From an uncultured Christensenellaceae bacterium (GTDB lineage Bacteria; Bacillota; Clostridia; Christensenellales; Pumilibacteraceae), in NCBI GenBank assembly GCA_910587445.1, contig CAJULE010000006.1, forward strand, positions 28,352 to 92,351: 64,000 nt of DNA, given 5' to 3'. The notes under the pieces are model-generated. The model worked only from the letters and a program-made list of their open reading frames with translations. It did no database searches and was not told the origin of the DNA. A program made the translations under genes and the position numbers. Below are positions 14,596-24,154 of the stretch, piece after piece; positions within the stretch are counted from its first letter, which is position 1, and each line of letters begins with the position of its first letter.

Positions 14596-17505
14596 ATGAA
14601 AAAAAGCAGACTCTGGCTCGGATTGTCAGGCGTTGCGGTTTTCCTGTTTACGCTGTTTCTATCTTTGACGATTCTTGCCAATACTTACGCCGGCTACATC
14701 AACGACTTCTTCGGCATAACTTCGGGCGGATTGACGTTGCAGGGCAGCTCGTACGGGAACGAGAACGGCGAGCTTACGGACGAAGGGTACGAAAGACTGA
14801 TAAAAGATTCGTACGATTTCTGCGTTCGAGAGGTTGAGGAGGGCTCGGTTCTTTTGAAGAACGACGGAGCGCTGCCTCTCAAAGCCGACGAACGCAACGT
14901 GTCGCTTTTCGGCAAAAACAGCGCCCATACGATTTTCAGAAGCGGCGCGGGCGGACCCACTCCGAACTACGAATATCAAGTGGATATGGAAAAGGCGTTT
15001 AAGGACGGCGGATTTAACATCAATCAGATGCTTTACGACCTTTATGCCGACAACGACAATTTCGTCGGTCTTAACGGTCCGAACGAAACGCCTCAGTCGG
15101 ATTATACGAGCACGATCAAGAATACTTTCGAAAGATTCAACGACGCGGCGATCGTGACGCTTGCACGTTACGGCACGGAAAACACCGACCCCGCTTTGGG
15201 CGTCATGAAGCTCGACGCCAACGAAGCCGCGCTTTTGAAGATGATAAACGATAGCGGCAAATTCGACAAGATAATCGTGCTGCTAAACGGACCGCTTCCC
15301 ATGGAGCTCGGCTGGCTCGACGAATACAACGTAAACGCCTGCCTTTGGTTCGGCAATCCCGGCTATTACGGACTTCCCGGAGTAGTCAATCTGCTTACGG
15401 GAAAAGACGGTGCGAATCCTTCCGGACACAACACATTCACATTCGCCGCAAATTCCATGGGCTCTCCCGCCATGCAGAACTTCGGCAACTATACTTTCGG
15501 TTTCGACGGCGGCGCAGTCGACCGCGTATACGGCTCGAAATACGTAGTATACAAGGAAGGTATCTACGTGGGCTATAAGTACTACGAGACGCGTTATGAA
15601 GACGCCATACTCGGCAGAGGCAAGGCAAGCTCCGCAGTCGGCGCGATTGACGGCGCTTCGGCATGGAACTATGCGGACGAGGTTTGCTTCCCGTTCGGCT
15701 TCGGTCTTTCCTATACTACGTACGAACAGACGCTCGACAGCGTAAACTACAACGCAAAGGACGATACCTTCACGGCAAACGTAACCATAAAGAATACGGG
15801 AAGCCTCGACGGTAAAGCCACGGCTCAGATTTACGCACAGCTTCCTTACACCGATTACGATAAGACGAACGGCGTCGAGAAGGCGGCAATACAGCTTGTC
15901 GGATACGCAAAGACGGACGTCGCCGCAGGAGCGACCGAACACGTTTCCGTTACTTTCGATCGCTATACGCTTGCTTCGTACGACGAAACGTACGGTAAGG
16001 GCGGATACATACTCGAGCCCGGCACCTACTACTTCGCGATCGGCAACGGAGCTCACGAGGCTCTCAACCATGTGCTCGGCGCAAAGAACGCCACGGGTCT
16101 TATTGACCACGACGGCAAGGCGTTCACGGCAAAATCGGAATGTGTAAAGACGTACGATCCGAAGCTTTCCGAAATCGACAGAACGACCTACAAGAACTCG
16201 CCTTACGAAAACGACGTGGTCGTCGAAAATAAATTCGACGACGCCGATCTCAACTATTGGGCGGACGACAATCAGAAGATAACTTACCTTACGAGAAACG
16301 ATTGGGAAGGCACCTTCCCGACGACGGTTGCGGCTCTTCACGCAAACGAAAGAATAGTCGAAGGACTCCGCATGGACAAATACAAGAAGGCGAGCGACGC
16401 GCCGTCCTATAAGGCGGGCGACGGTACGGTCTACAATGTGGAGCTCGAAGAGCCCATTGACTTTGCCGACATGAAAGACGTTCCCTACGACGATCCGAAG
16501 TGGGATCTGCTCGTGTCGCAGCTTTCTCTTACCGACCTGTGTATCTCCATGGCAGACGCGAGAGGTATCTCGGGCGTCGCAACGATCAATAAGCCCGGCA
16601 ACTCCATTGCCGAGGGACCCGAGGGACTGCTTGCGAAATTCAAGTTCGGCGACAAGCGTGCCGCGACGGGCTTCCCGACTCTTCCCACGCTTGCGGCTTC
16701 TTGGGATCACGCGCTTCAGTCGAGATACGGCGATCTGTTTGCGGAAGAAGCGCTCTTCTGCGGCGTGGCTATGGTCAACGCGCCCGGCTGCAACATCATC
16801 AGAACTCCCTACAGCAGCCGTGCGTCCGAGTATTTCTCGGAGGACTCCATGATGTCCTACTATGCCGTGTCAAACGTCATATACGCAATGCGCGTAAAAG
16901 GACTTATATGCAATGTAAAACACTGCTTCTTAAACGAGCAGGAGACCAACCGTCAGGGCGTTGCGACCTTCTCGGAAGAGCAGGCTATACGCGAGATATA
17001 TCTCCGTCCTTTCGAGGGCGCGCTTACGAAAGGGCAGAGCCTCGGCATAATGACGTCCTACAACAGAATAGGACTTCAATATGCGGCTACGCACAAGGTG
17101 CTCATGCAGGACGTGCTTCGCGGAGAATGGGGATATGAAGGCTCGATAATCGACGACGCGCTCACCGAATCGCAGTACTACAGCGTGACGGCGGATATGC
17201 TCGACGCGGGCACGAACATCTTCTGTCTCGACGGACGCAGAGCTGAACAGATAAGAACGCTCGTCATGAGTACGGACGACGGCTATCTTTTGAAGCAGTT
17301 GCAGGAATCGAACAAGCGCATATTCTACGCGCTCATACACTCGTCCATGGGCGGCAGTATCGGCGAAAATTACGAGTACACCGACTCGCTCGAATGGTGG
17401 CAGGGACTTCTCGTCGGCGTGAACGTCGTGCTCGGTCTCGCCATGGCGGGAGCGGTCGTAATGTTCGCTCTGTCGGCTTATAAGAAAAAGGAGGAAACCG
17501 TATAA
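14596..17505 (+). CDS. Membrane-anchored GH3 glycosidase, reversed domain order
   Basis: About 969 residues; ATG 14596 chosen, with an in-frame TTG at 14590 possible. N-terminal membrane segment (GLSGVAVFLFTLFLSLTIL) and C-terminal one (LLVGVNVVLGLAMAGAVVMF) before KKKEE, so both ends are in the membrane with the enzyme outside. The GH3 C-type domain comes first (SVLLKNDGALPLK), then an FnIII-like domain (FTANVTIKNTGSLDGKATAQ), then the TIM barrel with ICNVKHCFLNEQETNR and nucleophile region GSIIDDALTE (Asp854). Reversed GH3 order is known from rumen clostridia. Paralogues at 41104 and 48764. Leads a three-gene operon. Confidence 0.88.
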   Translation: MKKSRLWLGLSGVAVFLFTLFLSLTILANTYAGYINDFFGITSGGLTLQGSSYGNENGELTDEGYERLIKDSYDFCVREVEEGSVLLKNDGALPLKADERNVSLFGKNSAHTIFRSGAGGPTPNYEYQVDMEKAFKDGGFNINQMLYDLYADNDNFVGLNGPNETPQSDYTSTIKNTFERFNDAAIVTLARYGTENTDPALGVMKLDANEAALLKMINDSGKFDKIIVLLNGPLPMELGWLDEYNVNACLWFGNPGYYGLPGVVNLLTGKDGANPSGHNTFTFAANSMGSPAMQNFGNYTFGFDGGAVDRVYGSKYVVYKEGIYVGYKYYETRYEDAILGRGKASSAVGAIDGASAWNYADEVCFPFGFGLSYTTYEQTLDSVNYNAKDDTFTANVTIKNTGSLDGKATAQIYAQLPYTDYDKTNGVEKAAIQLVGYAKTDVAAGATEHVSVTFDRYTLASYDETYGKGGYILEPGTYYFAIGNGAHEALNHVLGAKNATGLIDHDGKAFTAKSECVKTYDPKLSEIDRTTYKNSPYENDVVVENKFDDADLNYWADDNQKITYLTRNDWEGTFPTTVAALHANERIVEGLRMDKYKKASDAPSYKAGDGTVYNVELEEPIDFADMKDVPYDDPKWDLLVSQLSLTDLCISMADARGISGVATINKPGNSIAEGPEGLLAKFKFGDKRAATGFPTLPTLAASWDHALQSRYGDLFAEEALFCGVAMVNAPGCNIIRTPYSSRASEYFSEDSMMSYYAVSNVIYAMRVKGLICNVKHCFLNEQETNRQGVATFSEEQAIREIYLRPFEGALTKGQSLGIMTSYNRIGLQYAATHKVLMQDVLRGEWGYEGSIIDDALTESQYYSVTADMLDAGTNIFCLDGRRAEQIRTLVMSTDDGYLLKQLQESNKRIFYALIHSSMGGSIGENYEYTDSLEWWQGLLVGVNVVLGLAMAGAVVMFALSAYKKKEETV

Positions 17506-17930
17506 TGAATCCCAAAGAGTTGATAAAAAATAAAGGCTTGGGCTATTGGATCTGCGCGGGTGCGGCGGTCGTTGCGCTCATAATGGCAATCGTGGTGTTC
17601 GCGACCTGGGACAACGTGCTTCCGAACCGCGTGACGGACGGCTACGTTATAGGAATAGTGTTTCTCATAGCATTCGTCGTTCAGGCGGTCGTTACGTTCT
17701 TTCCCATACGCTTTGCCGCTGTCGTGTCGGTGGGAATATACGGCATAACTTTCGGCGTTATCCTTCTGCGCATAGCGGAGGCGATTGCCGACTACTTCAA
17801 CAAGGTGGCTTATCAGGGCGGTAATTTCGTCGCTTGCGTTCTGTACGCCGTTATTTGCTTAGTGCTCATCTTGGGCAGCGTGGCGGCGTGCTTCTTCAGC
17901 CAGACCAAAGACGAAAAGTATCTGATATAA
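17505..17930 (+). CDS. Small four-helix membrane protein
   Basis: 141 residues, ATG overlapping the GH3 stop (TAATG). Four hydrophobic helices: WICAGAAVVALIMAIVVFA, VIGIVFLIAFVVQAVVTF, VVSVGIYGITFGVILL and FVACVLYAVICLVLILGSVA. Family not recognised. Coupled translation suggests it helps place or stabilise the doubly anchored GH3 enzyme. Confidence 0.7.
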   Translation: MNPKELIKNKGLGYWICAGAAVVALIMAIVVFATWDNVLPNRVTDGYVIGIVFLIAFVVQAVVTFFPIRFAAVVSVGIYGITFGVILLRIAEAIADYFNKVAYQGGNFVACVLYAVICLVLILGSVAACFFSQTKDEKYLI

Positions 17931-17939
17931 GGAGGCAAT

Positions 17940-19547
17940 ATGAAAAAGAGATTATTATTACTGTGCTGCTTGATGACGGTTGCGCTGGCTGTGTGCGCAC
18001 TGTTTGCGGTGGGCTGCGGTCCGACGGAAGAGGAAGTCCCCGAAATCACGGAAACCGTAAGATATTCGGAAAAGACGAATCCGTATGCCGAACTCACTTG
18101 GCAGGAGTACAAGGACATAGACGATTGGGGCAAGAAGCAAAAGGAAGCCCCCATATACTACCAGTTCGAGGGCTCGTACTCGGAGGCGTATCAGGGCAAT
18201 TACTCCCGTACGTTCCTGTATATGAACTGCTATGAGGACGGCTCGCTTCATGCGACGTTCGGCAACGAAAATTATTACGGTTTTTGGACGAACGTAGACA
18301 GACGCGGCAGAACAAACGTCGTGCTCCACATCGTGCGCTATAACGACAGGGAGTATAACGGCGGCGTTTACGAGTCTGTCTGCGAGGCGATGACGCACGA
18401 ATACTACGAGTATTCTTCGACGATCATATGGGACAGCTTTGGCACGCGTACCGTGCTCATAAGCGGCGGACACTATTCTCCCGTCAAGAGTCTTACGGTT
18501 TCGGGCGGACAGACGAAAGCCATGGTGGGCGACGACTTCTCGACGGACGGACTTAAGGTTACGGTGACGCGCGAGGACGGAAAGTCCACGGATATAGACG
18601 AGCAGTCTTTCCCGCAAAACGATTGCCGCGTAAAATTCTCGGGCTATGACAGCACGACCGAGGGCAATCACGAGATCACGGTAACATATATAAATACGGA
18701 CGTCACGGCGACGTACAATTGCGAAGTGTTCGGTCTCGGCGGCATTTCCGTCGACGCAAGCGAAGCAAAGACCACTTACTACATCGGCGACACACTCGAC
18801 ACGAAAGGTCTTGCGATAAAGGCGGACAGAAACGACGGAGAGAAGGTCTCGCTTGCGGCAAAGCGCTGCAAGTTCGAAGGCTTTGATACGAGTAAGGCTG
18901 CCGAGTCCCTTGCCGTTAAGATCAAATTCGCGGATTTCGAAACCACGTACAACATAAAGGTCGTCGAGCCTACCTTCAAGGGCAACGCGAACTATGCCGG
19001 AGGAAGCGGCGAAATCGCGCTTACGCTTGTCGGCGATAAGGACTGCGAAGTCGCGTTCGACGGCAAGACGGCAAAGCTCAATTACACGACGAGAACGGTT
19101 GGCGAACAGATTGTGTACAATCTTTCGAGACCCGCAGACGACACGACGATTACGGACGCGGAATGGAAAGGACTGCACAAGCAGTACATATGCGACAAGG
19201 CGGCTCTTACGCTTTCGATGGCAATGGTCTATACGATCCCCGACTATCCACAGTCCGATCGCGAGGAGAACGAGCCCATGCCCGGCATAGGCGGTAACAC
19301 CGAACAGCGCGTCATCTTCCTCGATTCGGAAACCAAAGAGGCGACGATATCCTATAAGTATTGGTATGCGGCTCATACAGACACGTTCATATGCAAGTAC
19401 ACGCTCGAGGGCGATATCCTTACCTTCACCGATCTCGTAAAGGTGGTGCAGGTCGGCGGCAACGGCTCTCAGTACGGCAATCTTCACAAGACCTGGAGAC
19501 TGACCGACGATTTCATCGCTTACAAGTATACTCCCGAAGCAGAATAA
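17940..19547 (+). CDS. Lipoprotein with two bacterial Ig-like (Big_3) domains
   Basis: 535 residues after an AAGGAGG site. Signal peptide with lipobox FAVGC. Residues ~180-260 (SLTVSGGQTKAMVGDDFSTD, then ITVTYINTDVTATYNCEV) and ~265-345 (GISVDASEAKTTYYIGDTLD, then VKIKFADFETTYNIKVV) are two Big_3 domains, a fold common in adhesive surface proteins. The flanks (60-180 and 360-530) are beta-rich without a recognised family; the N-terminal part may bind glycan. Last gene of the GH3 operon. Confidence 0.7.
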   Translation: MKKRLLLLCCLMTVALAVCALFAVGCGPTEEEVPEITETVRYSEKTNPYAELTWQEYKDIDDWGKKQKEAPIYYQFEGSYSEAYQGNYSRTFLYMNCYEDGSLHATFGNENYYGFWTNVDRRGRTNVVLHIVRYNDREYNGGVYESVCEAMTHEYYEYSSTIIWDSFGTRTVLISGGHYSPVKSLTVSGGQTKAMVGDDFSTDGLKVTVTREDGKSTDIDEQSFPQNDCRVKFSGYDSTTEGNHEITVTYINTDVTATYNCEVFGLGGISVDASEAKTTYYIGDTLDTKGLAIKADRNDGEKVSLAAKRCKFEGFDTSKAAESLAVKIKFADFETTYNIKVVEPTFKGNANYAGGSGEIALTLVGDKDCEVAFDGKTAKLNYTTRTVGEQIVYNLSRPADDTTITDAEWKGLHKQYICDKAALTLSMAMVYTIPDYPQSDREENEPMPGIGGNTEQRVIFLDSETKEATISYKYWYAAHTDTFICKYTLEGDILTFTDLVKVVQVGGNGSQYGNLHKTWRLTDDFIAYKYTPEAE

Positions 19548-19578
19548 CATCTCGTTTTTTCCTCCTCAAGACGTCGGC

Positions 19579-19602
19579 GGGACTTGCCGCGGGGCAAGTC
19601 CC
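19579..19602 (+). terminator. Strong hairpin after the Big_3 lipoprotein gene
   Basis: GGGACTTGCC/GGCAAGTCCC with a GCGG loop. No T-run follows, so it is more likely a 3'-end protecting hairpin than a terminator; the terminator proper is at 19737. Confidence 0.5.
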
Positions 19603-19736
19603 CGACCGAGAGGAAGCAAACGTCGGTGCGAAATTTCGATATACGGCGAATAAATCGATTTGAAACAAAACAGCCGAAACGAAACGTGCTTTTCACATTG
19701 AAGTAAAGTTAATAAGTTGAAGGCTTAGGTAAAGCA

Positions 19737-19770
19737 AAGGCTCTCGGAGATTCGATCCGAGAGCCTTTTG
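19737..19770 (+). terminator. Intrinsic terminator of the GH3 operon
   Basis: 12-bp perfect stem AAGGCTCTCGGA/TCCGAGAGCCTT followed by TTTTG. Between the hairpin at 19579-19602 and here I see no gene. Confidence 0.85.
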
Positions 19771-19827
19771 CCATGAGCGCGTCAAGCCCGATTATGATTT
19801 TACAGGCGCTGTTTTTTCAACATTTAT

Positions 19828-21039
19828 TCAATTGCTCAAGCGCTTTTTCGGCGTCCTGTCGCCCTGTTCGGCTGCTTTTTTGTACCATTTCACAGCTTTT
19901 TCAAGGTCTTTTTTTACGCCTTTGCCAAGTTCCAAACATACGGCTAAATTGTACTGTGCAAGTATATGCTCCTGTCTTGCCGCTTTTCTGTACCATTGCA
20001 CGGCTTTTTTCATGTTTTTTTCTACGCCTACGCCTTCTTCATAGCATACGGCTATACTGAACTGCGCGCTATCGAAGCCTTGTTCCGCCGCACGCTCGTA
20101 CCAATACGCGGCTTTCTCAACATCTTTTTCCACACCCATACCATCTTCATAGCAAATGCCTATGCGGTATTGTGATTCCATATCGCCGCCGATTGCCGCT
20201 TGACTGTACCAATATGCCATTTTTGCGTCGTCTTGTTCTACTGCTTCGCCGTTTGCATAATAGATCGCCATGCGCTTCTGCGCTATTACGTTGCCGTTCT
20301 GTGCCGCCTGCTCGTACCAATATACGCTCTTTTCCAAGTCCTGACCCGAGTAATATCCCGTCTGATACCAAAGCCCCAAACGGTATTGCGCTTCAACGTA
20401 ACCGTTCTTTCCCGATTGCTCATACCAATACAATGCTTTTTCGATGCAATCCGTTTCGTCGGCCAAGTTCCGTTCGCAATACGAGCCGTACTCATACTGC
20501 GCTTTTGCATTTCCCTGTTTGGCGGCTTGCCCATACCAGTAAGCGGCTTTTTCGAGACTGCGTATGCCTAATTCGGCGTTTTCAAAATATCGGGCGACTT
20601 TCATTTGCGAATCAAGATTACCTTGTTCGGCAGCTTTTAATTCTTCTTCCAAATCGATATCAAGCCCGTTTTTTCTTTTGCGTTCCTCTTGTAATCTTAT
20701 TATTTTATGTATACGTTTGATTTCTTCGATTGCTTCAATGTCGCCTTGCTCGGCGGCTTTGCCGTACCAATACAAAGCCTTATCGTAATCCACGTCAACG
20801 CACATACCGTAGTTGTAGCCGTTTCTGTAATTACTACCCAACCACGCTTGCGCGTTTAAGTATCCCCGGTTTGCCGACTGCTCGTACCAATACAGCGCCT
20901 TTTCGAAATCTTCTTCTACGCCGTCGGCTCTGTGGTAGCGTAGCGCAAGCTTATACTGTGCTTCTACGTCGCCGCTTTCAGCCTGCTTTAACAGTTCGTC
21001 AAAGCTAAGTTCGCTCATATTGTCTTTTTCGCTGTCCAT
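19828..21039 (-). CDS. Sel1-repeat (TPR-like) protein
   Basis: 403 residues from ATG 21039 with GGAG upstream; the longer frame to 21120 contains the promoter and is rejected. At least nine Sel1 units of about 36 residues, for example AQYKLALRYHRADGVEEDFE followed by KALYWYEQSANRGY, and GICYEDGMGVEKDVEKAAYW. Such solenoids bind protein partners. No signal peptide or enzymatic domain. A second Sel1 protein (32100) carries a TIR domain. Confidence 0.88.
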   Translation of the reverse strand: MDSEKDNMSELSFDELLKQAESGDVEAQYKLALRYHRADGVEEDFEKALYWYEQSANRGYLNAQAWLGSNYRNGYNYGMCVDVDYDKALYWYGKAAEQGDIEAIEEIKRIHKIIRLQEERKRKNGLDIDLEEELKAAEQGNLDSQMKVARYFENAELGIRSLEKAAYWYGQAAKQGNAKAQYEYGSYCERNLADETDCIEKALYWYEQSGKNGYVEAQYRLGLWYQTGYYSGQDLEKSVYWYEQAAQNGNVIAQKRMAIYYANGEAVEQDDAKMAYWYSQAAIGGDMESQYRIGICYEDGMGVEKDVEKAAYWYERAAEQGFDSAQFSIAVCYEEGVGVEKNMKKAVQWYRKAARQEHILAQYNLAVCLELGKGVKKDLEKAVKWYKKAAEQGDRTPKKRLSN

Positions 21040-21076
21040 AATTGTTCTCCGTAAAACTATAGAATATCGCAAAATG

Positions 21077-21104
21077 ATTATACCATAAAACGAGAGAAGC
21101 ACAA
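21077..21104 (-). promoter_or_regulatory. Promoter of the Sel1 gene
   Basis: On the minus strand TTGTGC (21099-21104) and a perfect TATAAT (21077-21082), 16-bp spacer. Confidence 0.6.
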
Positions 21105-21252
21105 CCGATTTGATTTGCAAGATATTTTATGGAATGATTATACGCACGCATATATGATTGCCATATAGGAGAAAAAACGGAGACCGCATATTTTCGCAGT
21201 CTCCGTCAATTGACTTTTAAATATCGTTTTTTTTACTTACGGTAAGAAACGC

Positions 21253-22638
21253 TTACTTTTCTTCCTCGGGTTTTACGGGATAGTCGCCCGTAAAGCAAGC
21301 CGAGCAGTAGCCGAAATCCTTTCGTATGCCTATGTCCTTTAGGGCTTCGAGAGGGAGATAGGCGAGACTGTCCGCACCGACGTTTTCGCGTATCTCTTCG
21401 ACGGTATACTTGCAAGCGGCAAGATCCTTCTTGGACGGAATGTCGGTACCGTAATAGCACGGCCACAAAAAGGGAGGGGAGGCGATACGGAGATGTACTT
21501 CGAGCGCGCCTCTGTCCTTCAGCATTTTTATTATGTTTGCGCTGGTCGTGCCGCGCACGATGGAGTCGTCGACCATGACTATGCGCTTGCCCTTAACTGC
21601 GGACGAGAGCGCGTTGAGCTTGATGTTGACCGCCGATTCGCGTTCTGCCTGCGTGTGCTTTATGAAGGTTCTGCCCGTATAGCGGTTTCGGATAAGACCT
21701 TCGCCGTACGGTATGCCGCTTCCTATCGCGTAGCCCTGCGCGAAGTTGAGCCCCGAATCGGGCACGCCCATTACCATATCCGCTTTTACGGGGGCGGCTT
21801 TGGCGAGCAGTTCGCCCGTCTTTATGCGGGTGTCGTAAACTGACACGCCGTCTATAATGGAGTCGGGACGGGCGAAGTATACGTATTCGAACACGCAAAG
21901 CGACGGCTTGCACTTTTCCGAGACGTGCAGAGAGGTCAGTTTGTTGCCCTCGATAAGCACTATTTCGCCAGGCTCCACGTCGCGAATGAATTTCGCGTGC
22001 ATGGTGTCGAGCGCGCAGCTTTCCGAAGCTATGATATAGCTGTTGCCCTTCTTGCCGAGGCAGAGGGGACGGAAGCCGTGCGGATCGCGTATGCCCATGA
22101 GCTTTCTCGGGCTCATGAGGACCATGCTGTAGGCGCCTTCGAGCTTACTCATTACGCGCAGCATTGCGTCCTCGACGCTGTGGGTTTTCGTTCGCTCGAT
22201 CGCAATGAGGTGCATTATGACCTCGGTGTCGTTCGTGCTTTGGAAAATAGCGCCGCCGTCCTCGAGCTCGGCACGAAGCTTTTTCACGTTTGTTATGCTT
22301 CCGTTGTGCGCAAGCGTGAGCGAGCCCTTGCGATAGCGCGATACGAGGGGCTGAGCGTTTTCCCTCGGCTCGCTTCCGCGCGCATAGCGCACGTGACCTA
22401 CGCCGATGTTGCCGATGAGCGTAGATAAATTGTGCTCGTTGAACACTTCGCTGACAAGACCGCAGTCCTTCACCTGATGAAGCCGAGCGTCGTCGTTTGT
22501 TACTATGCCCGCGCTCTCCTGCCCGCGGTGTTGAAGCGCGTACAGTCCGTGATACAGCTCGAGCGCTACGTTATAGCCGTCGATGTCATAAAAGCCGAGC
22601 ACGCCGCACTCTTCGTGTGCTTTGTCCGAAAATTCCAC
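21253..22638 (-). CDS. purF: Amidophosphoribosyltransferase
   Basis: 461 residues from a GTG start preceded by GGAGGATAT. First step of purine synthesis: PRPP + glutamine to phosphoribosylamine. A ten-residue propeptide precedes Cys11 (HEECGVLGFYD), the glutaminase nucleophile. Then YALQHRGQESAGI, GIGHVRY-type segment VGHVRYARGS, PLVSR, and in the synthase half the PRPP loop RIVMVDDSIVRGTT. The family's Fe-S or regulatory sites were not checked. It follows the hydrogenase gene by 33 bp and may be read from the same transcript. Confidence 0.95.
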   Translation of the reverse strand: MEFSDKAHEECGVLGFYDIDGYNVALELYHGLYALQHRGQESAGIVTNDDARLHQVKDCGLVSEVFNEHNLSTLIGNIGVGHVRYARGSEPRENAQPLVSRYRKGSLTLAHNGSITNVKKLRAELEDGGAIFQSTNDTEVIMHLIAIERTKTHSVEDAMLRVMSKLEGAYSMVLMSPRKLMGIRDPHGFRPLCLGKKGNSYIIASESCALDTMHAKFIRDVEPGEIVLIEGNKLTSLHVSEKCKPSLCVFEYVYFARPDSIIDGVSVYDTRIKTGELLAKAAPVKADMVMGVPDSGLNFAQGYAIGSGIPYGEGLIRNRYTGRTFIKHTQAERESAVNIKLNALSSAVKGKRIVMVDDSIVRGTTSANIIKMLKDRGALEVHLRIASPPFLWPCYYGTDIPSKKDLAACKYTVEEIRENVGADSLAYLPLEALKDIGIRKDFGYCSACFTGDYPVKPEEEK

Positions 22639-22671
22639 TGTTATATCCTCCGTTTGTGGGTTGCGATATCT

Positions 22672-24114
22672 TTAATTTTTGTCGTCGAGCGTCATGTTGT
22701 ACAGAGCGACCGAGCCCGAAATATCCTTTTCTTTTGCCATTTGTCCGTACTTGTCTACGTCGCGGACGTTCTTTTCCTCGTGGTGCAGACACAGCGCGCC
22801 GTTGAGACAGCCGCCCACGCAAGCCATGCCCTCTATGAAGTTTTCGGGGATCTTGCCCGCTTTCATCTTGAGCATCGCGAGCTTTATTTCCTCGAGACCG
22901 TTGAGAGCGATGGGGCAGATCTCTTTTGTTATGCCGTATTTTTCCTTGAGTTCGGACACGCCTTGAGCTATGCCGCCGCTCTTTGCGAAAATTCTTCCGT
23001 AGAACGACGCATTGTTTAAAGGGCTTTCGGGAAGGGTGGACACGTCTATGTCGCGTGCGTCGAGGAAAGCCTGAAGCTCCTCGAACGAGATCACGCAGTC
23101 CACGGCGCCGCCCGTCTTTTCAAGCTTGTATTCGTGCTTTTTGGACGAGCACGGACCTATGAATACGACCTTGCTGTCGGGGCTTGTGCGCTTTATGAGC
23201 TTCGCCGCTTCCACCATGGGGGACGGGGAGTGCGAGATGTATTTCGCGAGCTGCGGGAAGTGTTTTTCTATGTACATGACAAAGGACGGACAGCACGAGG
23301 TCGTGAGCTTGTCGACTTCTTTAAGCTCGTTGAGCTCCTTATGCAGGGTTATGTCCGCGCCCATTGCCGTCTCTATGACGTTGTGGAAGCCGAGCATCTT
23401 TATGCCCTCGACGATTTGCTCAATCTTTGCGTATTTGAACTGACTGACTATTGCGGGCGCGATGAGGGCGTAGACCTTTCTGCCCGTCTTTTCCGCTTCT
23501 TTCAAAATATCTACGAGGTCTAAGACGAACGACTTGTCGGTTATCGCGCCGAACGGGCAGGAGTAGACGCACGCGCCGCACATGACGCACTTGTCATTGT
23601 CTATCTTTGCTTTTTTGTCCTCGTCTATCTTGAGCGCGCCTATCTTACAGCTCGTTATGCACGGGCGGGTGAACTCTATGATCGCCTTGTACGGGCAGGC
23701 TTTTGCGCATTTGCCGCAGTTGAGGCACTTGGTTTCGTCTATTTTCGCCTGACCGTCTATGCCGATCGCGCCTGCGGGGCAGACGTCCATACAGCGGTGG
23801 TTTATACAGCCGCGGCAGGCGGGAGTGACGTAATAGCTCGCAATGGGGCACTCGTCGCAGGCGACGGGCAAAACCTCGATTATATTGGGGTTGTCCTTAT
23901 TTCCGCCCATAGCCATGCGCACGCGTTCTTCGACGACGGCGCGCGCTTTGTAAATACAGCAGCGCATATCGGTCTTGGGACCGGGCACTATCTCCTTGGG
24001 GATCTCGTAGGGGGCAAGCTCGAGGCTTTTTTCGCTCTCGTAAGCGCGCTTTATCAGCGACTTGAGAACCGAATACTTGAGCACCTGTACTTTTGTATCG
24101 AAAACTCTATCCAT
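22672..24114 (-). CDS. [FeFe]-hydrogenase, group-B-like
   Basis: 480 residues. N-terminal ferredoxin-like part with many Fe-S cysteines: ACDECPIASYYVTPACRGC, CMDVCPAGAIG, CLNCGKCAKACPYKAI, CVMCGACVYSCPFGAI. H-cluster motifs: L1 TTSCCPSF, L2 IGPCSSKKHE, L3 GMACVGGCLNGA, each with its cysteine, so the active site looks complete. The single-protein layout with these motif variants fits the group B hydrogenases of clostridia, whose role is debated. Last of the four hydrogenase/phosphatase genes. Confidence 0.85.
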   Translation of the reverse strand: MDRVFDTKVQVLKYSVLKSLIKRAYESEKSLELAPYEIPKEIVPGPKTDMRCCIYKARAVVEERVRMAMGGNKDNPNIIEVLPVACDECPIASYYVTPACRGCINHRCMDVCPAGAIGIDGQAKIDETKCLNCGKCAKACPYKAIIEFTRPCITSCKIGALKIDEDKKAKIDNDKCVMCGACVYSCPFGAITDKSFVLDLVDILKEAEKTGRKVYALIAPAIVSQFKYAKIEQIVEGIKMLGFHNVIETAMGADITLHKELNELKEVDKLTTSCCPSFVMYIEKHFPQLAKYISHSPSPMVEAAKLIKRTSPDSKVVFIGPCSSKKHEYKLEKTGGAVDCVISFEELQAFLDARDIDVSTLPESPLNNASFYGRIFAKSGGIAQGVSELKEKYGITKEICPIALNGLEEIKLAMLKMKAGKIPENFIEGMACVGGCLNGALCLHHEEKNVRDVDKYGQMAKEKDISGSVALYNMTLDDKN

Positions 24115-24154
24115 ATATTTGATCGATTCCTCTCTTTATTTCGGGTATTTCTTA

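Noticed and set aside
15283..16710. A 475-residue minus-strand frame opposite the first active GH3 gene
   Set aside because: Same shadow effect; no start signal and no recognisable fold.
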